The notes under the pieces are model-generated. The model saw only the letters and a list, made by a program, of their open reading frames with translations, did not search any database and was not told the origin of the DNA. A program made the position numbers and the translations under genes. Positions 20,308 through 29,786 of a stretch of DNA of 64,000 bases are shown piece after piece (the first letter of the stretch is position 1; each line of letters begins with the position of its first letter). The DNA is from Ophioceras dolichostomum (Eukaryota > Ascomycota > Sordariomycetes > Magnaporthales > Ophioceraceae): contig PYST01000039.1 in NCBI GenBank assembly GCA_003049485.1, positions 1-64,000 on the forward strand, read 5' to 3'.

Positions 20308-23300
20308 TCACGCAAAGCTATCCTCAGCACCCCACTGCAACGGCACCCTCCCAGCCGTCCCCACCGCCGCCCCCGCCCCCGCCTCCTTCCGCCGTATGAT
20401 GAGCTCAATGCACGCCTGTATCGCAGCAGGGAGGTCGTCGTCGTCCAGGTCGGCAGCAGCTGCAGCGCCTTGGCGACTGCTGCTCGGGGCACCACCACTC
20501 CTAGATGATCCCGGCCTCTTTCCCCCACCGCTGCCGCCGTTGCTGTAAGCCGCCTTGGCCGCTTTCGCGGTCGTCGTCGCCCTAGACGTTGTCGTGGTGG
20601 TCGTAGTCTTCAGCGAAGTCGACAAGGAGGAGACACGAGCTGCTCCTGCTGAGGTCGTTTGTGAAGCAGGGGTAGCTGCTGCTGCTGCTGCGTGGCTGCT
20701 GCTATTGCTGCTTATTCTCTCAGACGACTTGGAGGAGGATGAGGAGCTCTGGCCGTGGCCGTGACCGGGGTTGTGGCTTTGGTTATGGCCCTTGCGGCTC
20801 TTCTTAATAGCGGCCTCATAAGCCTCAATCTCGCGCAGCAGCTCGCGCTCTGCCTCAGCAGCGGCATGGGCGGCGGCCTCGGCTCTAGCCTTCGCGGCCG
20901 CAAGTGCGCGGCCCTTCTCCTTTTCCCTCTCCCTCTCCCTCTCTTGCTCTTCATGAATCCTCGCCGCAGCTTCGGCCCTTGCAATCGCGGCAGCAGCAGC
21001 AGCGGCTCTGGCCCTCTCTTTCTCTTTCTCCTCCTCGAGAGCGCGAGCCTCGGCTTGTGCCCTGGCGGCAGCAGCGGCCTCTGCCTCAGCTTGAACCCTG
21101 GCCCTAGCCCTAGCCTTAGCCATAGCCTCAGCCTTAGCCTCGGCAGCAGCCGCAGCAGCAGCCCTCCTCCTCCTCTCATCCTCCTCCTCCTCTCGTTCCT
21201 TCTCAGCCTTCTCCGCACGTGCAGCCTCAAGCTCAGCCGCAACACGAGCGCGCTCCTCCTCCATCTCAGCCCTGGCTCTCGCAGCCTCGGCGGCGCGGGC
21301 CCTGTCGTTCTCGATCTCGGCCTCCATCGCCGCCCTGAACGCAGCCGTCGCCGCCCGGATCTTCTCCTGCTCCTCTTCGGCCGCGAGCCTAGCCACGAGG
21401 AGCGCCTCGGCTCGGGCGCGCCGCTCTGCCTCCGCTTCGGCCTCGGCCTCGGCCTGCGCCAGGGCTTTGGCGCGCGCCGCGTCTATCCTCGCCTGTTGCT
21501 CCGCGTCTGCGTCCGCCAGCGCGCGCGCCGCCCTGGCCGCCGCGGCTTCTGCCTCAGCTTTGGCTAGTAGTTGGGCCTGCAGTTGGGCAGTCGCAGCGCG
21601 GGCCCTCTCCTCGGCTTCGGCGCGGGCTTTAGCTTCAGCTTCGGATTTGGCTTTGGCTTGAGCGAGAACAGCCTCGGCCTCAGCCTTCGCCTTCTCCGCG
21701 TCCTTCTGAGCTCTAGCCCGGGCCTTTGCCTCGGCCTCAGCCTCAGCCTCAGCGTCTGCCCTCGCCTGGGCTTGGGCTTGCGCCTTGGCTTGGGCTTGCG
21801 CAGCAGCAGCAGCAAGTCTCGCCCTCTCCTCCTCCTCGACCTCAGCCTTAGCCATAGCCTGAGCCTTAACCTCTGCCTGCGCTCGCGCGGCAGCAGTCGA
21901 GACCGCGATCTTGATCTTCTCCTCCACCTCGGCCTCGATCCTTGAGATGGCCGCGATGGTGACGGCGCGGATCTTCTCCTCCGCCTCCGCCTCGACTTTC
22001 GCCCTCGCGCTAGCAGACGCTGCACGGATGCGCTCCTCCGCCTCGGCCTCGACCCTGGCCCGCACGGCGACGGCGGCAGCCAGCATGCGCTCCTCGGCTT
22101 CGGCCTCCGCCTGGCGTTTCGCGGAGGCGATGGCGGCGCGGATGCGCTCCTCCGCCTCGGCTTCGGCGCGGGTCTTGGCCTCCGAGGCGGCGATTCGGAT
22201 CCTTTCTTCCGCCTCGGCCTCGGCCTTTGCCCTGGCTTGTGTAGCAGCAGCAATGGCGGCAGCAGCAGCTTCGGCCTCGGCCTCGGCTTTGGCCGCTGCA
22301 AAGGCTCGAGCTTTATCTTCGGCCGCGCGCTTTTCCCGGGCGGCGATGGCAGCCTGGGCTTCGGCTTGGACCTGGGCCTGAGCTTCTGCTTCTGCTTTAG
22401 CTTCAGCCTGAGCCTGGAGGATTTGGGTTTGGCGGGCAGCGGCTTGTTCGGCTTCCAAATGAGCTCTGGCTTCGACATCGGCATTAGCATCTTCAGCCGC
22501 CTTAGCTCTGGCAGTGAAGTCGAGCTGAGACTTGGAAGAAGACTCCATCGCCTTCTTGGCCGCCTGACCGGTAGCAAAAGCGGCAGCGACCCTGGCAATC
22601 TGCTCTGTCTCCTCGTCCTCCGTGCCTTCTGGTTCTGACGCGTCATCCTCCCAGTCCTCCTCTGTCTCTTGGTCGTCAAACCCGCTCGCACCATCATCAG
22701 AGATGAGACCCCGCCTCGCGAGGGCCCGCCACACCGAGTCACGCAGTGTGACAACATCGCGCCGAAGCGGGAGGCCGTCCAGCCGCCGGAGCTTGTCGCA
22801 GCTTTGCACCCACACCAGCTCATAGAGGCGTCGGTGCATCCGCGTCGATCGGTCGAGCCGGCTGGAGTATGCCTCGTCGCGCTCAACGTCCTGTGGAGCC
22901 AGGGCGAACGGCTCCGATCTCGATCGCGTTGCGGTGGCGGGTGAGGCGGCGGGTGCGGTGGCGGGAGCGGTGGTTGTGGTGTTCACGCTGAGATCGCTAA
23001 GCTGCGTGATGTCGGGGTCCTTGATGTGGCCCTTCTCTTGCTCTGGAGTCCTGCTCTCCCCACCACTGATCCCTTCGCTGCTGCCCATGATGATCGTGCT
23101 ATTCCCATCCCCCAGGTTGCTGCGCAGAGGAATCGCCACATGAGCAGGAGGGTAGAATCCCAGCGTAGCAGGGTTGTCGCGCATATCGAGCTCCACAAGA
23201 GTAGGAATCGTCTCCAGGATGCTAATGACAGCCATGATGTCGTCGAAGCGATTGCCCGCAGCGCTCAGTTTCCTCAGGCGCGGCAGACATGCAAGCGGAT

Positions 23301-26300
23301 TCAAGTCGCGGATTGCGTTGAAGTTGATGTTCAGCTTCCGCAGATTGGACATACGGGTGGCAGCCTTGCGAGGGAGACAGTGCAGGCCGCAGTTGGCCAG
23401 CTCCAACAGCTGCAGCCCGACGAGCTCGACGGGCGGCTCGAACTTCTCCAGCAGGTTGCCCGACAGGTACAGTTTACGCACCTCGCAGGCCGACCCGAGG
23501 AAGGACGTGACGTCGAGGGGTCGGACGCCGCGCTGCTCTCGCAGGGAGAGGCTGTCAAGTCGCGAAACGTGCGAGAGCGACCTGATCTGGTGAAGTCTGT
23601 TCTTGTCTGCGTGGAGGATCTTGAGGTTGGGGAAAAACTTGACGTCGATGGCTGTGAGGTCATTCTCGCCCAGATTGAGGGTCTTGAGCGACGGCATGAG
23701 CCTGCCGTTGGTTGCTGTATCGAGACTGTCCAGCTTGTTGTTGGCGAGGTTGATGACGGCAAGCGAAGAGAGCTGGTCCAGGTTCTCGAGTACCCTGGTC
23801 CCGTTGCTCTGAAGATCCAGCTCGGTCAGGTGTCGCAGCTTGGTGCCTTCGAAGTCGACCTCCTCAATATGATTCCCCCGTGCTCGAAGCATCACGAGTC
23901 CGTCGTGGTAGAGGACACCGTCTAAACTCGTGAGGCCGCAGTTGTCGGCCTTAATGCTTCGCAGGTGTACCAGCTGGCCAAGCCCTGACGTTGTGCCGAT
24001 ATTGTTCCCGGACACGTCGAGATGCTGCAGGTTCGTGAGCCCGCCCCACGCTGTGAGGCCCGACAGCTGGTTATGGGACACGTCTAGGTACCGGACTGGC
24101 AGGGGCACACCGCTCAGGTTGCGGATCGAGTTATTGGAGATGTCGAGGCGCGCCACCTTGGGGCAGAAGTCGCCTAGCTTGTGGACGCTCGACAGACGCT
24201 TGTCGCTGAGCTCAAGAGTCGTCATGTCCTCCCAGTAGGGCTCGAACGGCTCGACCTCGGCAAGGCGAGAGACCAGCTCCTGCAGAGTCTGCGACATGAC
24301 ACGCCTGGAGCCGTCGCCAGTCACGAAGCGCTGGTCGTCAACGAGGTAGCTAGCCTCTAGAGCGGCCGAAGGCTCGCCATAGCGTGCTGTAAAGTCCGAT
24401 AAGGGGCTGAGCGACATAGTACCCACGACCTGACTGATGACTGCTGCTGGCACCTGGACTGGCTGGACGAGCGAGGTGCGGCGGGGAGTGGAGACCATGA
24501 AGCTGAGGCTTGTGGTTCGGCGGTGATCGGACGAAGCGGCCGAAGCGGCGCGGTTGACCACGAGGCTAGTGTCCATCAGGATGCTGACTTGTCTATCCTC
24601 TTCAACAGGAACTGATAGCTGATCGTCGTGTTCGTCGTCGCGTTCGTCGTCGTCGTCGTCGACCATCCTCTTCCCTGTTGTATTATCCTCCTCCTGCTCA
24701 TCGATCCGAGATACGGGTCGAGGCACAAAGACCTGGCCACCGCCGACCGAGATTTGCCGGCCTGGACCCCGTGATCTGCTGCGAGATGCAGGCGTGGCGC
24801 GGTTCCGGCTTCCCATACCCGGAGGCGGCCCAGATCCGGGTCGTCCCCGATGCAAGGAATCTCGGGTGATATTGCCGATCGACCTGTTCTGAAAACCGCT
24901 CAGGTCATCGCCAGACTCATCCATGCTGCTACTGTGGTTGACGATGGTGTCTTGAATGACGGATGCGACTGGTGAGGAGAAGCTGATGGTCAGATTCCGC
25001 CGCTTGGACGACGAAGTGTGGGTGCCTTCCCTGCCCTCATCCAGCCTGATCTCGTGCTCCACGGCCTCCTCCTCCTCGCCCTCCTCTGAAAAGTGCTTCA
25101 TGATTTTGTTTGGCGACCACGAGGATCTGCCGCTCTGGCGCTCTGTTGACTGTCCACGCCTGGGAGTCGTCAGCCGTGCGGAGGGCGATTTCGGAGTTGA
25201 CGCTCCGGCTCGATCCTTCCCAGCATCTCGAGAAGGGCTTGCGGCAGGTACAGCCTGGCTGGGAGGGACACGAGAGACCATGTCTTTCTGTATGGTCTGG
25301 GCTCGTAGGTTGTTGTTCTCCATGGTGATGTCAACGGTAAGATCTGGAATCCCTGCGAAGGGGTCATCCTCACTGATCTCTGATGGCAAAGTGTTGTTGT
25401 GGTTTAGAGAACCAATAGATTTGGGCTTGGGCTTGGGTCTGTTGGGGCTCGTGACTCGGCTCTTCACCCAGACATTACGCTCCCGGTCCAGCACCATATT
25501 CCCGACCTGATCCGGGATCAGGTGGGAAACGCTCTGCGGAGCGATGGTTTTCCGCGTGTCCGATGCGCGGGATGATCCCGTCGGCACCGACGAGGCTGAA
25601 GATGCCGCCGAGCCGTGGGTGCGGAAGCTTCCTTCTCCTGACCTGAACGTCTCCTGGGACGCGCGATACTCCAGGCTAGGGCCGCGGCTGATCCGGATAT
25701 TGGGCGGGTCAGAAACGACAGCCTCCTCGTTATCGACGTCGACACCTGCGTCTGACTCAAGTCGGGCAGCATTTTTAGCCACGCTGTCCTGGATCTTCAG
25801 CTCGGCCTCCTTTAGAACACGGATCACATCTTGAGCGAACCCGAGCGATCGAACAGAGGAACCGATCAGTTCTCCAATGTCGCTGCGCTCCTCGTACTTG
25901 CGGAGGTGTTCAACGACCTCTGGGTCCTCCTGTCGAACCGCCGCTCGGGGGACGGGGCGCCCTTCTCTGCTGGGTGGTCGCGAGAAAGGTTCCCGGGTGG
26001 ACTCCTGGAAGGAAGACTCCTCGGGCGGGTACGCCACGTGCTCAGCCTCGGATTCCTCGACGCTTACCAGCCCGCTCCGGCGACCCGACTTGCCTCGGAT
26101 CATTGCCATGATCTTGTTCGCCTCGTTGATGAAGTCCTCTGTCTTGATCGAAGGCTTCCGGTCTGCTTCAGGGCCAAGGCTTCCTGGCCGAAGTGGACTC
26201 GCACGTGCGCTCCTCAGAGGAACCGCTGATGCCAATGCCACAGACTCCATCTCCGAGGAGTCGGCTCCGTCCTCAACAAAAGGATTCCGGCTCCTCTGCA

Positions 26301-28608
26301 CAGACGATCTTTGGCTCGGGGTGGGCGTACGGGGACGGAGAATCTGCCTGTTGGCGAGCACATCTGGGTCGGCAATCTCGTGAGCATCGCCGTCTCGTGC
26401 GTCTCGGCGTTTTCTGCTGAGCGCCGACTGCATGTGCTGATGGGACGATTGGACCGAGTCTGCGGCCAACGGGGCTTCCTCGACATATGAGATGTCGGAC
26501 CTGTGCAGCGTGCGGCGTCGCTTCGGTGTCGGGTCCTTCGAGGGAGACGTTCGCGGCCGTTTGCTATCCGAGCCGCTATCGCGGCGGTCTGGCGTCGCTG
26601 GTCCGCTCACTGCAAAGTAGTCGTCGTTCTGGCCCTTGCCACCGACTGGTCCGTGGCGAGGCTTCGTCGACTGCTTTGTCGAGACGGTGCTGGTGATGGA
26701 CTTTTGCCGCTTTCGGTTTACCACCAGGTCGACAGAGTCGGGTGAATCCGGAGGCGAGGAGCTGTGGTTGTGATTGTCGAAACCAAACTTTGGCATAGGC
26801 TTCAGGGACTCGTCAGCAAACCCGGACTCGTCTTCGCTTTGGGGGCCAAACGTCGAGTCGTGATAGGCGAAATCCTCGTTGAACTGGTATCCGTCGAGAT
26901 CGCCTGCGCCGAACAGAGCAGAGGGCTCCCGATGGGCCGCCTTTTGAGGACTGGCAACGAAGGCTTGGTTGATATCCGAGCCTGAGAGGTCGTCCTGTGA
27001 CTTCTCCGCTGCCGTCCCCGCTAGTTGGTGAGCTGGCGATCTAGTCCCGTCTGTCATCTGGTCCTCGAACTGGCTGATTCGACGCAGAAGGGTCTGGTTT
27101 GTAAAGGTATCGTAGGGGCCAAAGAGCTTGAGTGGGCTGGTCGCGCTTCCTTGGGTCCGGGGTGCCGGCGTTCTCTTCTCTGGGCTCGGGTAAGGAACTC
27201 GGGGAAGGGCAGGGCTCTCCTTGTCGTGAGCAGCGGATTTGTCGGTCCGCACACTGGGGAATTGCTTCGGCGTGCTCGCCTGGAGCGATTCCTCGGGGAA
27301 CATCTCGGACGTATTCGCACTCAGCTCAGGGCTCAGAAGGCGATGGCGGAAAGAGCCATCAGCCGAGCGTCCGCCTCTCCGGAAGTTGACGAAGCCGCCT
27401 ATTTTCTCGTAGTCCTCGGTGTTCTCAACATTGATTGACCTCCCGGTGGCTGCTGAGGGCTCACCACCTTCAGGGTTATCAACGCTCGTCTCGGCCAGAA
27501 TCATGTGGTTCCTGCGCAGCTTCTCCAAGCGCTTCCGAAGTTCAGCAGGGGAGAGGCCGACCGGGGCATAGCTGGCTTTGCCGTCCTCACCGCTATGCTT
27601 GGTGATCAATATCGGGCTGAAGTTCTCATGTCGAAGCACACTCCCCGTGCTTACTTTCCTCAGGTCTGTCGGAGGCAGAGGTAGCTGGCTTAAAGACTCG
27701 GCAGAGAGCATTTCACCCTGTTCTTGGCTACCGGCATCCCGACCAGACAGTCGGCCGTCCTCACGGCTGTCCTCCTCTGCCCGCTCAATACTGTCGTCCA
27801 TTGTGCTGGCCTCCGGTGTACTATCATCTGTCATTCTGTAGGTCATCTTTCGAGGCCCGGTGCGCTGCTGGCTCTCCCCAGGGAGCTGCTGGCTCATGAC
27901 GGACGAGTCGACGCGGATGTCGACAGTGCTGTCGTCGACCGAGGGCCGCTGCATGAATGCGGGAGGACTGGAGGGCATTGTTGTTTCGCGTTCCGGGACT
28001 TGCGACTCCTCCTCTTCTTCCTCTTCGGCTTCCTCCTCGACTTCCTCCTCGACAGCAACGGGCTTTGGTGGTGGCGGCTTGAATATGTTCTCGAGCCCAG
28101 TCGCAGCTGAGCTGAAGAGATCGCGCTGCTCGCCGTATGCGAGGTCCCCGTGTATCAGCCGACGTTTCCACTCGGGTGTTTGGCCTTTAGCCTTGCCCAC
28201 CGACGCGCTCAGAGGTTTCTGGTGGACTGTGTTGTGAACAACGGAGCCGTCCGTCGTCGATGAAGAGGTGGATCGTCGCAGGTATTTTCGCGTCGATGAA
28301 GGAGCTTCGTTTTCTTGAGTCGGCCGTGGAAGCGCACGGTGCGACTCTGGAATATTGCGATCACTTATGCTTCGCTCGCTGAGGATGTTGCTGCTATTTC
28401 CATTGGCCGAGGGCGCGCGTTTACCGGAGCCCCTGCCGTTGCTGAAGCGCGGTAACCGACTTGAACCAGTTCTGCCCTGAGACGTGAAGCTTCGGCGGAG
28501 ACTCGACTTCGAATGCAATGGCTGGATATTGTTTGCGGATAATGAGGCTTCAGAAGGAGGCTGGGACACCCAATCCTCGGATAGGGAGTCAAGCCATGCG
28601 GGCGCCAT
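20308..28608 (-). CDS. cdc11: Cdc11/Nud1-type SIN scaffold with giant Ala/Glu helical tail
   Basis: One uninterrupted frame of 2766 codons. In fission yeast Cdc11 (budding yeast Nud1, Aspergillus SnaD) the homologue sits on the spindle pole body and recruits septation-initiation or mitotic-exit kinases. Family evidence: the N-terminus MAPAWLDSLSEDWVSQPP; about 1400 Ser/Pro-rich disordered residues with many possible phosphosites; then about 13 leucine-rich repeats at residues 1450-1790 (for example LARLDISNNSIRNL-type and YLDVSHNQLSGL units) and a cap ending in LRRLDGLPLRRDVVTLRDSV near residue 1940. An acidic linker follows. Residues about 2010-2605 are almost entirely Ala, Glu, Arg, Lys and Gln and include six 19-residue repeats of the EAEAEERIRAA type. 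The last 160 residues are Ser/Ala-rich and close with a short ordered segment (IQACIELIIRRKEAG). The tail is unusual for the family as I know it. The frame shows no stop, frameshift or splice need. Confidence 0.85.
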   Translation of the reverse strand: MAPAWLDSLSEDWVSQPPSEASLSANNIQPLHSKSSLRRSFTSQGRTGSSRLPRFSNGRGSGKRAPSANGNSSNILSERSISDRNIPESHRALPRPTQENEAPSSTRKYLRRSTSSSTTDGSVVHNTVHQKPLSASVGKAKGQTPEWKRRLIHGDLAYGEQRDLFSSAATGLENIFKPPPPKPVAVEEEVEEEAEEEEEEESQVPERETTMPSSPPAFMQRPSVDDSTVDIRVDSSVMSQQLPGESQQRTGPRKMTYRMTDDSTPEASTMDDSIERAEEDSREDGRLSGRDAGSQEQGEMLSAESLSQLPLPPTDLRKVSTGSVLRHENFSPILITKHSGEDGKASYAPVGLSPAELRKRLEKLRRNHMILAETSVDNPEGGEPSAATGRSINVENTEDYEKIGGFVNFRRGGRSADGSFRHRLLSPELSANTSEMFPEESLQASTPKQFPSVRTDKSAAHDKESPALPRVPYPSPEKRTPAPRTQGSATSPLKLFGPYDTFTNQTLLRRISQFEDQMTDGTRSPAHQLAGTAAEKSQDDLSGSDINQAFVASPQKAAHREPSALFGAGDLDGYQFNEDFAYHDSTFGPQSEDESGFADESLKPMPKFGFDNHNHSSSPPDSPDSVDLVVNRKRQKSITSTVSTKQSTKPRHGPVGGKGQNDDYFAVSGPATPDRRDSGSDSKRPRTSPSKDPTPKRRRTLHRSDISYVEEAPLAADSVQSSHQHMQSALSRKRRDARDGDAHEIADPDVLANRQILRPRTPTPSQRSSVQRSRNPFVEDGADSSEMESVALASAVPLRSARASPLRPGSLGPEADRKPSIKTEDFINEANKIMAMIRGKSGRRSGLVSVEESEAEHVAYPPEESSFQESTREPFSRPPSREGRPVPRAAVRQEDPEVVEHLRKYEERSDIGELIGSSVRSLGFAQDVIRVLKEAELKIQDSVAKNAARLESDAGVDVDNEEAVVSDPPNIRISRGPSLEYRASQETFRSGEGSFRTHGSAASSASSVPTGSSRASDTRKTIAPQSVSHLIPDQVGNMVLDRERNVWVKSRVTSPNRPKPKPKSIGSLNHNNTLPSEISEDDPFAGIPDLTVDITMENNNLRAQTIQKDMVSRVPPSQAVPAASPSRDAGKDRAGASTPKSPSARLTTPRRGQSTERQSGRSSWSPNKIMKHFSEEGEEEEAVEHEIRLDEGREGTHTSSSKRRNLTISFSSPVASVIQDTIVNHSSSMDESGDDLSGFQNRSIGNITRDSLHRGRPGSGPPPGMGSRNRATPASRSRSRGPGRQISVGGGQVFVPRPVSRIDEQEEDNTTGKRMVDDDDDERDDEHDDQLSVPVEEDRQVSILMDTSLVVNRAASAASSDHRRTTSLSFMVSTPRRTSLVQPVQVPAAVISQVVGTMSLSPLSDFTARYGEPSAALEASYLVDDQRFVTGDGSRRVMSQTLQELVSRLAEVEPFEPYWEDMTTLELSDKRLSSVHKLGDFCPKVARLDISNNSIRNLSGVPLPVRYLDVSHNQLSGLTAWGGLTNLQHLDVSGNNIGTTSGLGQLVHLRSIKADNCGLTSLDGVLYHDGLVMLRARGNHIEEVDFEGTKLRHLTELDLQSNGTRVLENLDQLSSLAVINLANNKLDSLDTATNGRLMPSLKTLNLGENDLTAIDVKFFPNLKILHADKNRLHQIRSLSHVSRLDSLSLREQRGVRPLDVTSFLGSACEVRKLYLSGNLLEKFEPPVELVGLQLLELANCGLHCLPRKAATRMSNLRKLNINFNAIRDLNPLACLPRLRKLSAAGNRFDDIMAVISILETIPTLVELDMRDNPATLGFYPPAHVAIPLRSNLGDGNSTIIMGSSEGISGGESRTPEQEKGHIKDPDITQLSDLSVNTTTTAPATAPAASPATATRSRSEPFALAPQDVERDEAYSSRLDRSTRMHRRLYELVWVQSCDKLRRLDGLPLRRDVVTLRDSVWRALARRGLISDDGASGFDDQETEEDWEDDASEPEGTEDEETEQIARVAAAFATGQAAKKAMESSSKSQLDFTARAKAAEDANADVEARAHLEAEQAAARQTQILQAQAEAKAEAEAQAQVQAEAQAAIAAREKRAAEDKARAFAAAKAEAEAEAAAAAIAAATQARAKAEAEAEERIRIAASEAKTRAEAEAEERIRAAIASAKRQAEAEAEERMLAAAVAVRARVEAEAEERIRAASASARAKVEAEAEEKIRAVTIAAISRIEAEVEEKIKIAVSTAAARAQAEVKAQAMAKAEVEEEERARLAAAAAQAQAKAQAQAQARADAEAEAEAEAKARARAQKDAEKAKAEAEAVLAQAKAKSEAEAKARAEAEERARAATAQLQAQLLAKAEAEAAAARAARALADADAEQQARIDAARAKALAQAEAEAEAEAERRARAEALLVARLAAEEEQEKIRAATAAFRAAMEAEIENDRARAAEAARARAEMEEERARVAAELEAARAEKAEKEREEEEDERRRRAAAAAAAEAKAEAMAKARARARVQAEAEAAAAARAQAEARALEEEKEKERARAAAAAAAIARAEAAARIHEEQEREREREKEKGRALAAAKARAEAAAHAAAEAERELLREIEAYEAAIKKSRKGHNQSHNPGHGHGQSSSSSSKSSERISSNSSSHAAAAAATPASQTTSAGAARVSSLSTSLKTTTTTTTSRATTTAKAAKAAYSNGGSGGGKRPGSSRSGGAPSSSRQGAAAAADLDDDDLPAAIQACIELIIRRKEAGAGAAVGTAGRVPLQWGAEDSFA
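21900..22245 (-). repeat. 57-bp tandem repeat coding six 19-residue units
   Basis: Within the scaffold tail, about six head-to-tail 57-bp units each encode a 19-residue segment built on EAEAEER/KIR followed by an Ala-rich half. Copies differ by many substitutions, so the array is old and under protein-level constraint. The pattern is helix-forming, with charged and Ala faces, rather than a classical seven-residue coiled coil. Confidence 0.75.
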
Positions 28609-29786
28609 GGTTAGGGGGCTCCTCGCGGCGAAGTAGAAGCTGCACGGTACCGCAAGGCTTGAACTAAAGCGCGTTTATCATGCAGACAGAAAAGCAAAAA
28701 TAAGTTCTTTCGAGGATCGGGTCGATCAAGCTCTGCTCGGGCCGTGAGGTGAAGGGCATAGGCGGCGGGGTTAGTTTTGCTGGATAATAAAATTGACTCG
28801 TTAGTCGTCGCGGGTAATGAACGACGCGAATCGGAGTGTCGAAAATCCTACGGAAAAAGGATACCGCGCATGCGATATCGAGAACTGAAGGAAAGAAAAG
28901 AAAGAAGCGAAAAAGGCACTAAGATCTGAGCCCGTAATTGGTGTCTTACAGATCTGCGCGTGCAGCCTTGACAGAAGCGCGGCGCCGTCAACGTCACGGT
29001 AGGAGCGTGTTCCGTGTTCCGCGGGTCGTGTTTGAAAACAAAAGGGTGGGTTCTCCCGGCAGGTGTTCCGGGAGAGAGCTGTTACCGTGGCAACCCTAGC
29101 GAACTTCACCCCACCGCCTACGTACTGCTGTTTGACGTACGGAGTACCTACCCCGTGACCACGACCACAGCATGCACATTATTCTGCACACGGGGACGAA
29201 ATCAAGGAGGAGAAGACGACGTGCAAAAGCTTTCCAATGCATCAGTAGACGTTACTAAGTGATAGGGCGATATTGGCTGTCTTCCGTGAGGAACGAACAG
29301 GCCGCTCTTCTTTTCGCGTAGTCATGACCTGGCTGGCGCATTCGTCTCGCTACGACTTACACGGACGAGTCACCCAAAAGCAGACGGCAAAGACGGAGGG
29401 TTCAGGTGCCTCAGAGCTGCCTCGCGGCCAGGCAGGCGACGGAAAGTAGAGAAAGAGAGGCAGCCCGCCTTTCGCTTGCCTCTGTCAGTCGATTGTGCCT
29501 TGTGCAGCCAGCCACTGAATGCCTCAGACTAGTACACGACAGCAGCACAGCCACCCGTAAGGCAACTTTCCCATCGAGGAAACTGCTGAATGGTTCGCAT
29601 GGTTCGCCAGGCCCAAGTCCTACCTAGGTAGGTAGGGGGGTAGTGTGCGCCGGGGAGGGGTAAAATGGACTTTTGTCAGAGCCTGACCTCTTTTCCTCTT
29701 CTTCCCTCCATTGTTCCCCTTCAACCCTTCTGTACTCGAAATCAGCATCGTATCTAGCCATCAGCCATCAGCAATCTGCAACGACG
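28609..29786. other. Divergent promoter region, scaffold gene / HeLo-ankyrin gene
   Basis: Between the Cdc11-type gene (leftward) and the HeLo-ankyrin gene (rightward). It contains the palindrome TACCTAGGTA with flanking TAGG units (29,620-29,640). No convincing TATA box or gene. Confidence 0.45.

Noticed and set aside
21564..22886. 440-codon Arg/Pro/Leu-rich frame inside the scaffold gene
   Set aside because: It is the shifted reading of the Ala/Glu repeat region; the main frame runs without a stop for 2766 codons.
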